Below are positions 10,620-23,849 of a DNA stretch of 64,000 nucleotides, in pieces. Position numbers and translations under genes: made by a program. Each line of letters starts with the position of its first letter. Position 1 is the first letter of the stretch. The notes under the pieces are model-generated. The model had not been told where the DNA came from and did not search any database. It saw nothing but the letters and a program-made list of their open reading frames with translations. The stretch comes from Moelleriella libera RCEF 2490 (taxonomy: Eukaryota > Ascomycota > Sordariomycetes > Hypocreales > Clavicipitaceae): positions 1,069,257 through 1,133,256 of the forward strand of contig AZGY01000006.1 in assembly GCA_001636675.1 (NCBI GenBank), given 5' to 3'.

Positions 10620-12774
10620 ATGGAGAAACTTCCCGGTCAGGCGCAGGAGCCCATCATGGCTCCCGCTCTACCTGCCAACGAGGGCAGCGAGTCTTCGTCC
10701 GGGTCTGATACCCAATCCGACTCTGGCAAAGTTCATCAATTCAACGAGCAAACCAATTATGTCCCCAAGAGGACCATTATTACCGTACGTTGCCTTGTCT
10801 CAATAATCGTTTCGCATGAGACCGCTGACGACACCAGATCTTTTTGGCTTGTGCGAGTGTGGACCTTTTGGCCTTGATGGACCAGACCACTCTCGCCACA
10901 AGTTTGTACATCATTGGAAGGGCTTTGGGTTCAGCAGACCAAGTTTCGTGGATTGCAAGCGGCTATTTCATGTAGGTCAATGTTTCGCGCCGAAGCGCTC
11001 TCATGGTGTTGACCAGGGTGCTACAGAACATCTACAGTAGGGCAACTGCTTTACGGTCGTCTGTCGGACATCTGGTCGCGCAAAGTCGTGCTGCTCACCG
11101 GGTTGGGCATATTCTTCCTTGGATCATTGGCGTCGTCTCTGTCTCAATCCGTTCTGCAATTGATCATCTTCCGTGCGTTCACTGGGATTGGCGGCGGTGG
11201 ACTCATGACAGTCGCCCAACTGATTGTCAGCGACGTCGTTCCGTTGCGAGAGCGAGGTAAATATCAAGGCATTTTGGTAAGCCTTAACTACACTCTCATC
11301 CCGAAACGCTGGTCAGATAACTCAAGTTGCTCCAGGGAGCCGTCGTGGCTATCGCAAACGGCATTGGTCCGATCATAGGGGGTGCGCTGTCCTCAAAATC
11401 ACAGGAATCATGGCGCTGGATCTTCCGGCTCAACCTGCCATTGACAGCACTCACGACCGGCAGCGTCCTCTTCTTCATGCCACTGAAAAAGGTGCAAGGT
11501 GATTGGAAGCTGTATGATGCCCAATGCCTGCCCATCCTCCGAATGGATGCTGATTGCTATTAGGAAATTGAAAGCAGTCGATTTCGGGGGCATTTTCCTT
11601 GCCTTTGCGGGCATGACGATATTCATAATCGGTATGACCTGGGGCGGTCGTGAATATCCATGGAACACCCCGCAGGTCATTGCAACAATGGTTGTCGGTG
11701 CTGTGGTCTCTGTTGGCTTCGTGGTCTGGCAATGGAAGGGTCCCAAATACCCATTAGTGCCGCGTATGTATCTTTTCAACTCACTCAAAATGGAGGTTGC
11801 GCTAATGAACGGCCTGGTAGTCCACATCTTCAAATCCAAAATCGTCAACGGCGCTTGCCTGACCATGGCCATTAACGGCTGGAACTTCGTCATGCAAGTG
11901 TACTATGTGCCCTCCTTCTATCAACTCGTCTATGGGTACTCTGCGACCAAGTCTGGAGCGTTGTTGCTGCCAATAACGGTTGTTCAAACCCTGAGCAGTA
12001 CGCTCTCGGGATTGATCGTGCACTGGGTTGGCCGATACCGTGAATGCATCCTCTTTGGCTGGGCTTGTTGGGCAGTCGGCCTTGGCCTCATGTCGACGCT
12101 CGATGAAACGACGGGTCTGGGCAAGCAGATCGGCTACGCAATTCTGATCGGCGTTGGCGTCGGCAACACCCTCCAACCGTGAGTTGAACCCAGTTCTCCA
12201 TGATGAATAGGCCGATATTGATCCGAGCAGCGCTTTGATCGCAACGCAGGCCGGTGTTGAGAGACGCGACATGGCAGTTGTCACTTCATTCCGCAAGTAG
12301 GTCGTGAAGAACCGCTCACTGAGAACGGCTCTGGCTAAGCACAAACAGTTTCGTTCGTAACCTTGGATCGACCCTCGGACTTGCAGTTTCCGGTACTATC
12401 ATGTAGGTCAACCCTGTTTCATCATTTTGCCATCTCCGCTCATGTTATTTCTTAGCAACAACATCCTTGCTGGCACGTTCGCGAGTCTTAACTTGGACGC
12501 AAGAGCGTCCAAGACATTACTTGGCAACCCTCAGGAGTATCTCTCCAGCGTCTCCCCCCAAGAAGCGGATCGAATTCGGGCCGTCTTGTTCCCCGCTTAC
12601 AATCGGGGTTTTCGCATCATTTTTCTCGTTGGGGCTTCACTGGCGGCCTTTGCGTTTGTGCTAGCTTTCTTCCTGATGCCACAGGTGGAGCTCAGTAGGC
12701 CCGACGACCAAAAATTGAAAGAGGAGGCCCAAAAGGCTTACGAGGAGAAAAAGAAGAAGAAAGAAGCTGCGTAA
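10620..12774 (+). CDS. MFS transporter, DHA2-type (14-TM drug/toxin efflux family)
   Basis: Eight exons (10620-10784, 10838-10971, 11027-11276, 11336-11511, 11564-12178, 12231-12296, 12349-12402, 12456-12774) join to 592 residues, with seven introns of 52-59 nt. The N-terminus is hydrophilic (~55 residues), followed by a series of hydrophobic helices. LLYGRLSDIWSRK matches MFS motif A after helix 2, and RAFTGIGGGGLMT and GIGPIIGGALSS match drug-antiporter motifs. ERRDMAVVTSFRNFVRNLG is typical of the late DHA2 loop. The cytosolic tail is highly charged (KAYEEKKKKKEAA). The family exports drugs or fungal metabolites by proton antiport at the plasma membrane. The substrate cannot be told from the sequence. 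No biosynthetic genes are adjacent; HIS6 follows on the same strand. Confidence 0.9.
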
Positions 12775-13263
12775 GCTCCTTTGAGGCGGCTGGACTGCGA
12801 GATACTTCATGTGTTTCTACGCATCCCTAATGCGCAGTGCGTCAAGTATCGATTGGAGGAGAAAAAGGCAAGGGCCGGGGGAAAAAGTGCTTAACGGCGG
12901 AACATGCATCGCAAAGCGGAGTAGGTCAACTCAAAAGTGACATAGCGAAGAATTAGAGGGCTACTCAGAGCCACAGCCATCGCTGGCAAAGAAACGAACC
13001 GGCGTTATGCGCTCAAGGAAAAGAAGAAAATTTGTACGGAAGAGACTTGCAGCAAAGCTTGTTTCAATAGAATTAATCGTATTTGATCGTGAAAAATGCG
13101 GACACCTACCCGATAGTCCGCCCCGTCCTGCAACACGACGTTTTTTCGATAGCCCCACTGTGCATAACCCTTATTGCATATAGATGGTCCAATCGTCCAA
13201 CTCCAAAATACTTTTTTCCTAGCAAAGGTTCGCTTTGTCCAGCATCACAGCCCAGACACCGCG
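12775..13263. other. Intergenic gap between MFS gene and HIS6
   Basis: 489 bp between two same-strand genes. I see only AT-richer leader sequence and no convincing ORF. It should hold the MFS 3' UTR and the HIS6 promoter. Confidence 0.5.
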
Positions 13264-14172
13264 ATGACACGATTCAGACCTTGCATCGACTTGCATGCCG
13301 GTCAAGTGAAGCAAATCGTCGGAGGGACACTCACCGACTCATCATCAGCCTTGCAGACCAATCACGTGTCACACCATTCGTCCTCGCACTTTGCTCAGTT
13401 ATACAAAGACAATGCATTGGAAGGCGCCCACGTCATCATGCTGGGACCCGGAAACGCTGATTCTGCGCGGGAGGCACTGAGAACATGGCCGGGCCATTTG
13501 CAGGTAGGCGGCGGGATCAGCGACGAAAATGCCAAGGAGTGGATGGACGCTGGCGCATCCAAGGTGCGTTGATCACGTCGTTTCCCCTGCCAGTCCTGGT
13601 CCCTTGCTCAGATCGATCACTAGGTGATCATCACGTCATACTTGTTTCCCAATGGCCGTTTCAGTCAGCCGAGACTAGACGCTGTACTGAAAGCCCTCGG
13701 TGGTGATAAATCTAAGCTGGTCATTGACTTGAGCTGCCGTCGTCGCGGAGATGAGTCATGGGTTGTCGCCATGAACAAATGGCAGACTCTCACAGACATG
13801 GAAGTACAAAAAGGTCAGGAGTAGCACCGATGCTGGATGCCAATCCTACTATATCTGGGATTTAGCAGGCTGACAAACCCAGACACCATCGAGGCTCTGC
13901 AACCATACTGCTCCGAGTTCCTCATCCACGCCGCAGATAACGAGGGTCTGCAGAAAGGTATCGACGAGGAACTGGTGCAACGTTTGGCCGAGTGGTGCAC
14001 TATTCCTGTCACGTATGCCGGTGGAGGCAGAAACCTAGAAGACTTGGACCTCGTGAAGCAGCTTAGTGCCGGCAAAGTTGATCTTACCATCGGCAGCGCG
14101 TTGGATTGTTTTGGTGGCGATGGTGTCAAGTTTGAGGACTGCGTTGCATGGAACCAGCAGCAGCAGACCTGA
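13264..14172 (+). CDS. HIS6: ProFAR isomerase of histidine biosynthesis
   Basis: HIS6 catalyses the isomerisation of ProFAR to PRFAR (fourth step of histidine synthesis) and folds as a TIM barrel. Three exons (13264-13563, 13624-13820, 13869-14172) give 266 residues; yeast His6 has 261. Visible landmarks are RFRPCIDLHAGQVKQIVGG at the N-terminus with the catalytic aspartate, HVIMLGPGN, LQVGGGI, KLVIDLSCRR, NKWQT, EFLIHAAD, VTYAGGGR and DLTIGSALDCFGG. The last intron is very short (48 nt; 13821-13868). An acceptor 3 nt upstream would add one residue, and this junction is the least certain. The flanking MFS gene has no known link to histidine synthesis. Confidence 0.93.
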
Positions 14173-15856
14173 GACTACCGATTCGCACCGACAGCGAACA
14201 ACAACCAGAAATTTCTCTCTCCAAAAACCGAAATTGCGTCAAGGTCGAGAGATGCACCCGGTGCCATGGCCCGTGACGTTTCCCCGCATCCTGTCAATAC
14301 CGCAACGTGGGAGCGACAATGCGGTCGTGTATCCTACCCGGGAGGGAGGCTACGAGAGACAAACACTACGAGACAATGCGCAGTGCGGTAAGACAAGCGG
14401 GAGCGCCGGCTATCGCTTCTTCTTAGCGGCATCACGAGGGTCTCTGTTGATTGACTCGTAAACAAGTCTGAGGGCGAACAAAAGTACAATTGGACTGGTG
14501 CACGTCAATAGAGTCTCAGTGCAACAGTTCTCGCTGGGCCTATTTTCGCCGGGGTGGGTTGGCCAAGAAACAAGAGCCAGAACCAATCGACACAAGCCAG
14601 GTCGTACAATGGATCGCTGGCGCACAAACAAGGTTTAGAATAGATGATGCATGGAGGCAGAAGGCGTGCGGAGAAGTACGCCTTCCAAGAACTATCATGC
14701 AAACCATCCCATATGAACATAGTCCCCCGGGACGCTAGTAGGTGTTCTAGAGGAAGCCGGGAAGCAGCCTCGATGTTACCAGATAGACGGTCGGCTGCTC
14801 AATCAGCTCAGTCGCGTCGGCGCCGCCATGAGATGTCGTACACAGTGACTGTAAGCGCACTCTGGTTGTGACGGGCACAGAAGGTTCTTTTGCATATTGG
14901 ATGTCAACACGAGCGAACCGTTCGCGAGCCCCGCAGTTGCAAGAGGCGTTCAAGATGGTGCGCGAATACGTGCCACGTTGATGGGCAACCCACTCGGGCT
15001 GGAATTGTTTTCTACAGTATCGCGTCCCCAGAAAAAAAGTAATAGCACAAATGTACGTACTGAGTGCGCACAATAAGGTGAACAGTGCACCGTCGCTGCC
15101 GCGGCGACTGAGCCTCGACTGCGCGTGCATGGACACGGCGTGGTGTCCCAGCCGATGCGCCCTTCAGCTTATCCGCGGAAAAAACCTGGAAGCGAGACGA
15201 CCAGGATGGTGGTCCTGTCCTGTCGTTGAAGCTGTCGGACATTCAAGAAGCAGCCAAACCAGGGCGGGGCAAACACCGGTTCGGCCCCCTGTATTAGTGA
15301 CTCTCGCGGGTTACATGGGACGTGGAGCCCGCAAGGGGCAGCCCGCGGGCGCCTTTCACTGGCTGCGGCACCTGCAGCCACCAAGGCAGTTCGGCGGGGG
15401 AGGCGGGCAGGAAGGACGACGCGTTGCCTGGACAACCACGCCAGGAGCTTCGTGCTACTGTTTATCGCGAGCCGGCCAATCACGATGCTCTACATTGTCT
15501 TTCGACAGCATTCCTTAAGCACTACTACCCGCGACATAGCGTTCTTCTTCCCGTCGCTTTCAACACTACGTCGCCGCCATCTTCGCCCGGCCATAGATCG
15601 TCACAGCGCGCCGTGTGAGCCGGTCAGCCTTCGCTCGCCGACGTAGAGTTGCCAGCCGTTCGTTTGTTTCCATTGTCTGCAAAGCCCTTCTCCCAGTCTT
15701 TCCGGCGGCCCACGACCTGCGCGCGCGGCACAGCCCACGTCGCCGACTCTCGCACAGCATTCCCAAGCCTCAGACACCACCGTCAGCAGTTTTACCGGGC
15801 CAGGCGAAGCATTCCGGTGGCAGCAGGCCTTTCGTCAACCTCCAGCCTGGATCAGC
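14173..15856. other. Intergenic region and probable 5' leader of BUD4
   Basis: About 1.7 kb between HIS6 and BUD4, both on the plus strand. The last ~350 bp before the BUD4 start is rich in CTTC and TCCC tracts, as expected for a transcribed fungal 5' leader. The 155-aa and 185-aa frames here are not protein-like as wholes, although the 185-aa frame overlaps BUD4 exon 2. Confidence 0.5.
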
Positions 15857-18800
15857 ATGGCCTCCGAGCCGGTATGACACGTCTCACCATTCGTGCTGCC
15901 TTCCCGCGCGCATCAGACTGACGCTCGGATCTCAGGTGCATCCCCTGCGCATCTCCAAGAACACGCCAACTTCTTCACCTTCAAAGAAGATGGCCAGCGG
16001 CTTGCCCCGTCCGCTGAGCGAGATATCGCCCAGCGAGAAGCGGAGGAACTCGCCGAGCTGGCACGCCGGCTCACCAAAGGTAGGTCGCAGACTCTCTTCG
16101 CCTCGAAACGGCCCCTCTGCTCGGCACATAGCTTGTGCGCCTGCGCTTGTTGGCCCTACCAAGCAGCGCTAGCCTCGCTCGCCTTCGCATCTTCCTTACT
16201 CCCAAACAAGCCTGGGCTGTCCTCTGCCGGCAGCTCTTGATTTGCACCTAGGCTGACCCCGTGATGCAGAAAGCTGTGGTGCCGGGCAACGACTCGTCGC
16301 CATTCCAGTCCTCGCCTTTGGATTCTTCCACTTCGCCTCGTCTCTTTTGGCAGAATCGCAACTCCAAAAATCTCCCCCATGGAGGTCGCAACGGCTCGCC
16401 TCCATCCAACCGCCGTTCTTCTATTGAACGACTCCAGCGGGCATCGCGTGTGAAGAACAGCAATCTGTTGGCGCTTGAGCAGAAGCAGGAATATGATCCT
16501 ACCCGAATCCCGCACATTGAGAGGCCCCTCGCAAAGGTCCAAGATAACGCGTATACGACTTCCTCCAGCCCCGGTGGCTTGCCATCATCAGGCGCCGCTT
16601 CTCAGGAGCCTCAAGATAGGTCAAGTCAGTTTATGATGAGCCCGTCCAAAGTCTCGCCACAATTGTCCGATATTGCAAAGAAGCCAACCAGGGCGCCGAG
16701 CAAAGACCAAGTCTCGCCTACAAAATCATCTCTTTCTCCGACCAAATTCAACAAGAACACCTTTGATCCTGCAGCCGGGACCTGGTCCGGCCATTCTTCG
16801 TACAGCGAAACCGAAATTGCTGAGGGCCGCTTTCTTCGACGCCGCCCGAAAAGTGTTACCTTCGACGCGGCACCGCCTCAAATCAACGAGTATGAAATGG
16901 CCACGCCCGATCTGTCTTCTGTCGGAACCAACTCCAGAGAGGGCAGCTACGAGTCCGTGGAAGACGACGAAGACGATCTTTATGATCCCGCGCTTGTGGG
17001 CATCCAGGACGAGAGTTTCGACGAATCTCTGGAGGACACTGACAAGACACCAGTCGTCGGGCCCGACGACTGGCGCGGTGAAAGTCCATTGACCTCTCGA
17101 ACCGTCGCCGCAAACAAGTTCGAAGGTAGTCCAATGCCGGGTGATTCTCCAGTGATGGCTGCAAGTGGTCGTACTACCCCTACCAATAAGCGCACCGACT
17201 CGGCAAATTCCAACGGCGACCATCGACCTTTACCTCCTCTGCCGGGTATGGGCCACGCCAGGAGCCAGTCGACGGATTCATCGAGAGCCTCTCCCGGACT
17301 GTCTGCGACGGCAGAAAGAATGCTCGGTGGCTCGCACAGAAGTCTGCCTGCCCCTCCCCCGGCCTCTGCATCCAAATCCGACATTCAGAACATTGGCAGC
17401 CACAAGATGACGCTCGAGGAGCGCCTGCAGCTCATGATGCTGTCTGACGATACAGACGCTAAAACCGCCGCTGAACAGCAACGAGAGCGCAGGCTGAGGA
17501 GGGGGAATGGCCGTGAAAGAGCAGAAACCCCACACTCCGAAGCAGGATCGGAGAGCGCTGCCGAGGCCGACGATACCATCGGAGACATTTCTGGCCTAGA
17601 CTTTGAAGAACCACCCAAGATCTCCAGAGAGTCCATCATGCGCCGCGTCAATGGCAATGCCGCTACCGAGGAGGGCACGGATGAGTCTGCCTCGTCTCCC
17701 GAAATGAAATCCCAGAGAAACCGGCTGCCTAATCCCAAGAGCTCTGCCATGGACCTGGATCCTGATGTGCCAATCCCTTCCACGGAGGATTCGCTAGTTG
17801 ACGAGGACGAATACAATGAGGAGGGCAGCGTCATCATCACCAGGGATTCTGGCGAGACAGGGTATGATGTTCTGGACTACTATCAGGATGATGATACCGT
17901 GGGCAGCTACGACGAAGGCGAACAAATTGACCGTCAAGACGACTTTGTCGAGCAATCTGCGGCGCATGAAGATGAAGAGGCAGCTGATCGTGAGCAGGTC
18001 TCTCAGCAAGACAATCTCAAGCTCGACATGCCTTTGAGCGAGCTCCGGATTGGAAAGCATGACGTCTCATTCAAATCACCAGCTCCAGTCAGTGATCCAG
18101 TCAAGAATGAACCAAAGCAGGAAAAACTTACTGGTCATGATGCGAAAACTCGACTTGAGCCCGTAAAGAGGCCCGTGACTCCGACTCGACGCTTGTCCAA
18201 GCCAGAGTATGACGGTTCTGGTTGGGGCGAGCCTGACGAGGAGGAAGAGTATGCAGACCAAGCTGAAACGTCTGGATCGGAAGTTCAGAACTCTCTGCCA
18301 GATGAAGAGGAGAGGAAATCGCCGCCCGCGATCCCAGAACGAATCGCCACCATCAAGGCTCCCGGTGCCAAACTCAAGACGCGCCTTTCCAACACTCCGT
18401 CAGATCTAGCTGCTATGCGAGAAGCTCGGCGTCATGTCAGTCAGGAGCCTCCCGAGGTGCCAGCCATCCCCGAGAGACATCTTAACAGCGACTCAAAGGA
18501 CCTCGGCGCGGAAGGGCTCTCGGGTCAGGACGACTTTGTCTCGCGCCACCCCAGCTTCAAGAACCGCAGCTTGACACTGGATTTCGACATGGGACTGAGC
18601 CTTGATCAGGACTTTGAACGAGTGATTGAGGCGCAGAAACGTGGATATCTCATGAGACAGAATACCAAAGTCATCACCGCTAGCGACAAGGATGGTGATG
18701 AATATTTGAGGTCGCGATCGGCGCAAAGCTCTCCTGTCAAGAATCGGCCAGAATCGTGGGTCGTTGAACCATGGAGCCCTCACTATCGCCATCGCAGCAC

Positions 18801-20246
18801 ACGCAAGCGGGCGACCGGCACTACTGGCGCTGTTCCCCCGCTGCCTGGACAGGAAAGCAACGCTACCGCAATCAACCGCTCGAGCTTGGAGGACACGCAA
18901 TCCGAAGTCGCGACTGTCGAAAGCGGCGAGAGGGGCCGTCTCTTTGTCAAGGTGATGGGAGTCAAAGATCTGGACCTTCCCATGCCCAAAAAAGAACGCA
19001 GTTGGTTCAGTCTCACCCTTGACAACGGCGTACATTGCGTAACGACTGCCTGGCTCGAGCTGGCCAGAAACGCACCAATTGGCCAAGAGTTTGAGCTGGT
19101 TGTGCCCAACGATCTGGAATTTCAGCTCACTCTAAACGTCAAACTGGAAAAGCCGGCGTATCTCTCCTCACAACCCACAGGCAAGCCTGTCAAATCCAAG
19201 ACGTCGACGTTCAGTCGAGTGTTCGCATCGCCCAGGAAGCGGAGAGAGATGGAGCAGCGTCAGAAGGAAGAGGAGCGCCAGCAGAGAGAAGCTCTTGCCC
19301 GCCAGCGTAGTAATGCTCCTTCCGGTTACGAGCTTTTCTCACCTTTCGCCGCAGAAGACGGGAGTTTTGCCCGCGCCTACGTATGTCTTAAGGACCATGA
19401 GCACCACTGCTTCGGCCGTCCCTACATGGCCGAGGTAGCCTGCTTCAATGAGTGGACCGCCGAGGAGGAAAGCTTTGCATCAAGCGTCAAGAGTAAGCGA
19501 GGCAACGCGGCCGCCACCATTGTACGGCGTGCACCCTACAAAATTGGGAAGCTGGAGCTTCAGTTGCTTTTCGTCCCTCGTCCTAAGAACTCGACGGATG
19601 ATGATATGCCAAAGAGCATGAACTCGTGTGTCCGGGAGCTCAAGGCAGCCGAGGAACGGCTTGCCCAAACCTGGGAGGGTCACCTGAGCCAACAAGGCGG
19701 TGACTGTCCGGTACGTTCTACCCTGCCCCCTTCCACGTGGTAAAGCAGGGGAAAAAAAAGAGAGAAGCAGCTGACAAATTACCATAGTACTGGCGCAGAC
19801 GATACTTCAAGCTCGCCGGCAACAAGCTGACGGCGTATCATGAGGCAACTCGGCAACCGCGTGCTACCATCAACCTATCCAATGCAAAGAGACTGATTGA
19901 CGATAAGAGGACCCTGACGGAAAAGGAAACGACGGGCAAGGGCGGCAAACGACGAAGGTCTGGGTTTGCAGAGGAGGAAGAGGGCTACATGTTCGTCGAG
20001 GAAGGCTTCCGGATCCGCTTCAACAATGGCGAAGTGATTGATTTTTACGCCGACACTGCCGAAGACAAGGAAGGCTGGATGAAGATTCTGTCCGGTGTCA
20101 TCGGAAAGGACAGCCAAAGCGACGATGCGTCGGGTGTTCGGTCACGCGCAAAGTGGTGCGACATTGTTTTGAAGCGGGAGGAACAAATCCGCCGCAAGGC
20201 CGAAAACCGACGCGTGCACTCTAGAACAAAGAGCGCGTGCTCATAG
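15857..20246 (+). CDS. BUD4: Bud4/anillin-like septation and axial-site landmark protein with C-terminal PH domain
   Basis: Four exons (15857-15871, 15936-16079, 16270-19710, 19788-20246) join to 1352 residues. The first exon codes only MASEP; the next gives VHPLRISKNTPTSSPSKK, the expected Bud4 N-terminus. Residues ~60-930 are disordered, serine/proline-rich and acidic, with many SP and TP sites. From about residue 940 an anillin-homology region begins (RGRLFVKVMGVKDLDLPMP). A basic coiled stretch follows (RKRREMEQRQKEEERQQREA). From about 1195 a PH domain follows (YWRRRYFKLAGNKLTAY through DKEGWMKILSGVIG). Bud4 scaffolds septins and actin at septation sites in filamentous fungi and at the bud neck in yeast. 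SP/TP density suggests regulation by cyclin-dependent kinase (inference). Confidence 0.93.
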
Positions 20247-21396
20247 ATGGCGTTTATGGTTCAATTTTTTTGGGCCTTGTACAGCGTCTCGGTTGATACA
20301 TCTTCTGGTATATCTCTTCTTCTTTTACCTGACGAACTGTATGGCTCAGTTTGGTGCTCGAATTGAGAGGGGTACGGGGCTCATCCGTCACGTCCCATCG
20401 TGTGCTCACGGGAGGGCCAGGAACTGGGACCTGATGGCGACAATTGGAGGAACATGCGACGACACTGACCTGTCTGCTGGCTGGGGTTTGGAGGAACGAC
20501 GTATATGACACGATACAGCGGGTGGAGGCACGAAAGCCTCTGAATTGGCAGCTGACGTCCTTTACGATTTCTTTTGTTAGTACTTGACAAGACCAAGGGG
20601 CATCTTTCTCTTTTGTATGGAGGCATGTACCGTTGGTAAATTCACTACGATGAAGTAATACTGGCTACCGACCGACCTGACCGAGAATGCGAAAGGGAGG
20701 AGGGAACTAATCACGTGATTGATAGCTGAGAGATGTCGCCGGTTCCGGCCCAGGAGGATACAGTAGTCTCACGAATGTTCTTCCCACGAGCCGACGTCAG
20801 ATTATTGTAGTGGCGCGCGTGACTTCGTATACATGCCCGTGTTGTGAGCCGCCTTTGACGGGGACTGGGAGAAGCCGTCGTCTGTGCAATTGGCATGTGG
20901 CGCAGACAGGGAAAGGAGGAAGGGAGTGATCCGAGGCACAGTCACGAAAATGGAAATGAGCCAATGATGGATGGCATTTCAAGCATATCCATACAGGGGC
21001 GCAGTCAGGCCAGGCTGATGCCGGTGTCGCGTAGTGTGTGCATGACTAGACGAGCAAGGGTTTTTTTTTTGGTCTTCTTTGCATGAAGGGTGAAGGATCG
21101 ACGCCCACGAGGCTGGCTGGTATCTTGCGTCGTTGCATCCATCTCCAGCCCAGTGCGTGCTTGCTGGCCCCCCCTTCCTGCTCCTCCTCCTCCTTCTTTC
21201 TCCCAAGGCAGGCAAGGCAGGCAGGGTCTTAACATCCCCCCCACCAACATTTCTGTCCGCCCTCCCACTTGCGCGTCCATCGGCCCTTGACATCCCCAAC
21301 TCGAGCACGCGAGCACCAAATACCCACTATCCCTTATCGTTGCTGGTCTCGCCGGTGAGAAGTCCTGGCTGTGCTGCAGCATCCAATTGTCAAAGA
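20247..21396. other. Intergenic region between BUD4 and CRN1
   Basis: 1.15 kb between two plus-strand genes. It contains a 12-bp perfect palindrome with a CACGTG core at 20709-20720. A pyrimidine-rich stretch (21160-21300) probably belongs to the coronin promoter or leader. No convincing ORF. Confidence 0.5.
20709..20720. promoter_or_regulatory. Palindromic CACGTG box (Cbf1/bHLH-like site)
   Basis: AATCACGTGATT reads the same on both strands. The core RTCACGTGAY is the site bound by Cbf1-type bHLH proteins in yeasts. It lies about 680 bp upstream of the CRN1 start and about 460 bp past the BUD4 stop. Function is inferred from sequence only. Confidence 0.3.
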
Positions 21397-23849
21397 ATGG
21401 CCGGCCGATTTGTGCGAGCTTCCAAGTATCGTACGTGCACACTTGCCTGGTCGCTTTGGCTCTGCCCGTTGTGATGGTGGTCGTCACATGGGGTCACCGA
21501 CGATTTTCCCCTCCCCCAATGATGAAAGGCTAACCGGGGAATGCGAATTCTAGGCCACGTGTTTGGAAAGTCGACGAGAAAGGAATTCTGCTACGATAAT
21601 CTACATATTAGCCGAAATGCATGGGATACAAATTTGGTCAAGGTACGATGCGCCGCACCGCTATAGCAAATGGGGGGGGGGGAAGAGGGGGAAAAGAAAA
21701 GGAGAACAGAACATCTCCCTCCTGATTAGCGTTTCGGGCCTTATCGGTGCCTTGCGATGGACTGACGCATGCTTCCAAAAGGTCAATCCCGAGTACATAT
21801 CCGTTAATTGGGACGCGTCCGGCGGTGGTGCCTTCGCAGTCATCCCCCTGAACGAAAGGGGCAAGCTCCCCGACCAGATTCCTCTTTTTCGTGGACATAC
21901 AGCGACGGTGCTGGATACAGACTGGTTCGTCGTCCGCTTCCAACTCATCTACATCAAAGCCACCCATCAGAAAACGAGAAATCAACGGATGGTAGTGGCT
22001 ACAGGCTGTTGGTTCGGATGCTGATGCGCAGCCTTGTCAAACGTAGGAATCCTTTCAATGATCGCTTCATCGCTTCTGCGTCCGATGACGGCAAAGTCTT
22101 CCTATGGGAAGTCCCCGACGGTTTCTCGCTGTACACCGATGCCGAGGAGCCTGCCGACGTGTCACCGGTGAGCAAGCTCTCCGGACATTCAAGGTACGAC
22201 AAAGTCTTCACGTTCGTTAGTCGGAATAGAGACGTCACGTGAGATATTGATTGGTTTTGTGGTCGACAGGAAGGTCGGGCAGGTCTTATTCAACCCGTCG
22301 GCTCAGAACATACTGGCGTCTGCGTCAGGCGACTTCACCGTCAAAATTTGGGACGTGAGCACCGGCCAAAGCCCGTTAGCTCTGAAGCACACAGACATTG
22401 TGCAGAGCTTGTCTTGGAACGCAAGCGGAACAATGCTTGTCACCACGTCTCGAGACAAGAAAATTCGAGTTTGGGATGTCCGTCAAGAGAAGGCCGTCCA
22501 CGAAGCCGTTGGCCACAGCGGTGCCAAGAACAGCAGGGCGGTGTGGTTGGGCGAACACAACCGCTTTGCTACCACGGGGTTCTCGAGGATGAGTGAGCGG
22601 CAATTAGCCTTGTGGGAGCCTGGCAACACGGAGCCCATTGGCGGGTTCACCATGCTGGATTCGATTTCTGGTGTTTGCATGCCTTTCTGGGGTACGTTGA
22701 CGAAAGACCGTTTCCATCCTTGCATCCGAGCGCTGAACTAATTTGGCATGGAAGATGACGGTTCGAATTGTCTGTACCTTGCTGGCAAAGGGTAAGTCTT
22801 GGCTGGGCCTGAAAGAGAGAAATGCTTTCGTACTGACGGCGAACAAAGTGATGGCAACATTCGCTACTTCGAATACGAAAATGACAAGTTTGAATTCCTC
22901 AGCGAATACAAGTCCCCCGATCCGCAACGGGGTATTGCTTTCCTACCCAGACGCGGTATTAATGTTCGTCGATTGTCGTGGCAAGCACATGGGGACCTTC
23001 ACTGACGAGCCCTAGGTTCACGAGAACGAGATAATGAGAGCATACAAGACCGTGAGCGACTCATACATAGAGCCCATTTCTTTCACGGTGCCACGTCGTG
23101 CCGAAACGTTCCAGGCCGACATCTTCCCGCCCGCTTTCGGTACGAAGCCGGCGGTTGGAGCCAAAGAGTGGCTGGACGGCAAGACTGGCATCCCGGCCAA
23201 GATTGATTTCGAGAGCATCTACGAAGGTGGTGCTCCGAAGGAGATACCATCCGATTACAAGCCGGCCGCGCAGCCTGCACCTGTCGAGCCCAAGAAGGAA
23301 GAGCCCAGGAAACAACAGGAAGCGAAACCAGTGGCGGCCGTTCGCGCTCCTCCGCCGTCAATGAACGACCAGAAGAGCTCCATATCGGCCATGGCCAACA
23401 AGTTCCAGGACAACGATGAAGATGGGCTGGATGTTGACGCAGATGACGCCTCGAGCTTCGAGGAGATCCCCAAGCCAGTACAGCGTCAGCCTGCCTCGTC
23501 TCGAGCCGAGATCAAGTCCCAGGCAGCGCCAAGCAGGAGCCAGCCAGCCGCTGCCTCGTCCCCGGAACCTGCGAAGTCAGTGTCTACCTCAAAATTCTCG
23601 CCGGCGCCGGCAGCGGCGACCACGACACCGAGCCCGTCAACGCCCGCAGTCGGTGTGGAGACGTCTCTGGATCAGATCAAGCAACTGCTTGAGAACCAAA
23701 CCAAGATGATCAATGCCCAGAACGACAAGATCAACGTGCTGGTGGGCGAAGTGGAGGCACTCAAGAGAAAGGTCAACACGACTGGGTCGCAGGACCAAAT
23801 TGAGCGCATCAGGCAGTTGGAGCTGGAGTTGGAGGCTGCTAGGTCCTGA
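21397..23849 (+). CDS. CRN1: Coronin, actin-binding WD40 protein
   Basis: Eight exons (21397-21430, 21554-21642, 21782-21924, 22047-22193, 22270-22691, 22755-22791, 22849-22963, 23016-23849) join to 606 residues. The N-terminus MAGRFVRASKYRHVFGKS is diagnostic of coronins. WD blades follow, such as FIASASDDGKVFLWEV and ILASASGDFTVKIWDV. The conserved GNIRYFEYEND and YKTVSDSYIEPISFTVPR extension comes next. Residues ~400-540 are a proline/alanine/serine-rich linker, and the last ~60 residues form a coiled coil (SLDQIKQLLENQTKMINAQN onward) for trimerisation and Arp2/3 contact. The protein binds F-actin and regulates Arp2/3 at cortical patches and hyphal tips. Many small 5' exons are typical of fungal coronins. 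Confidence 0.95.
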
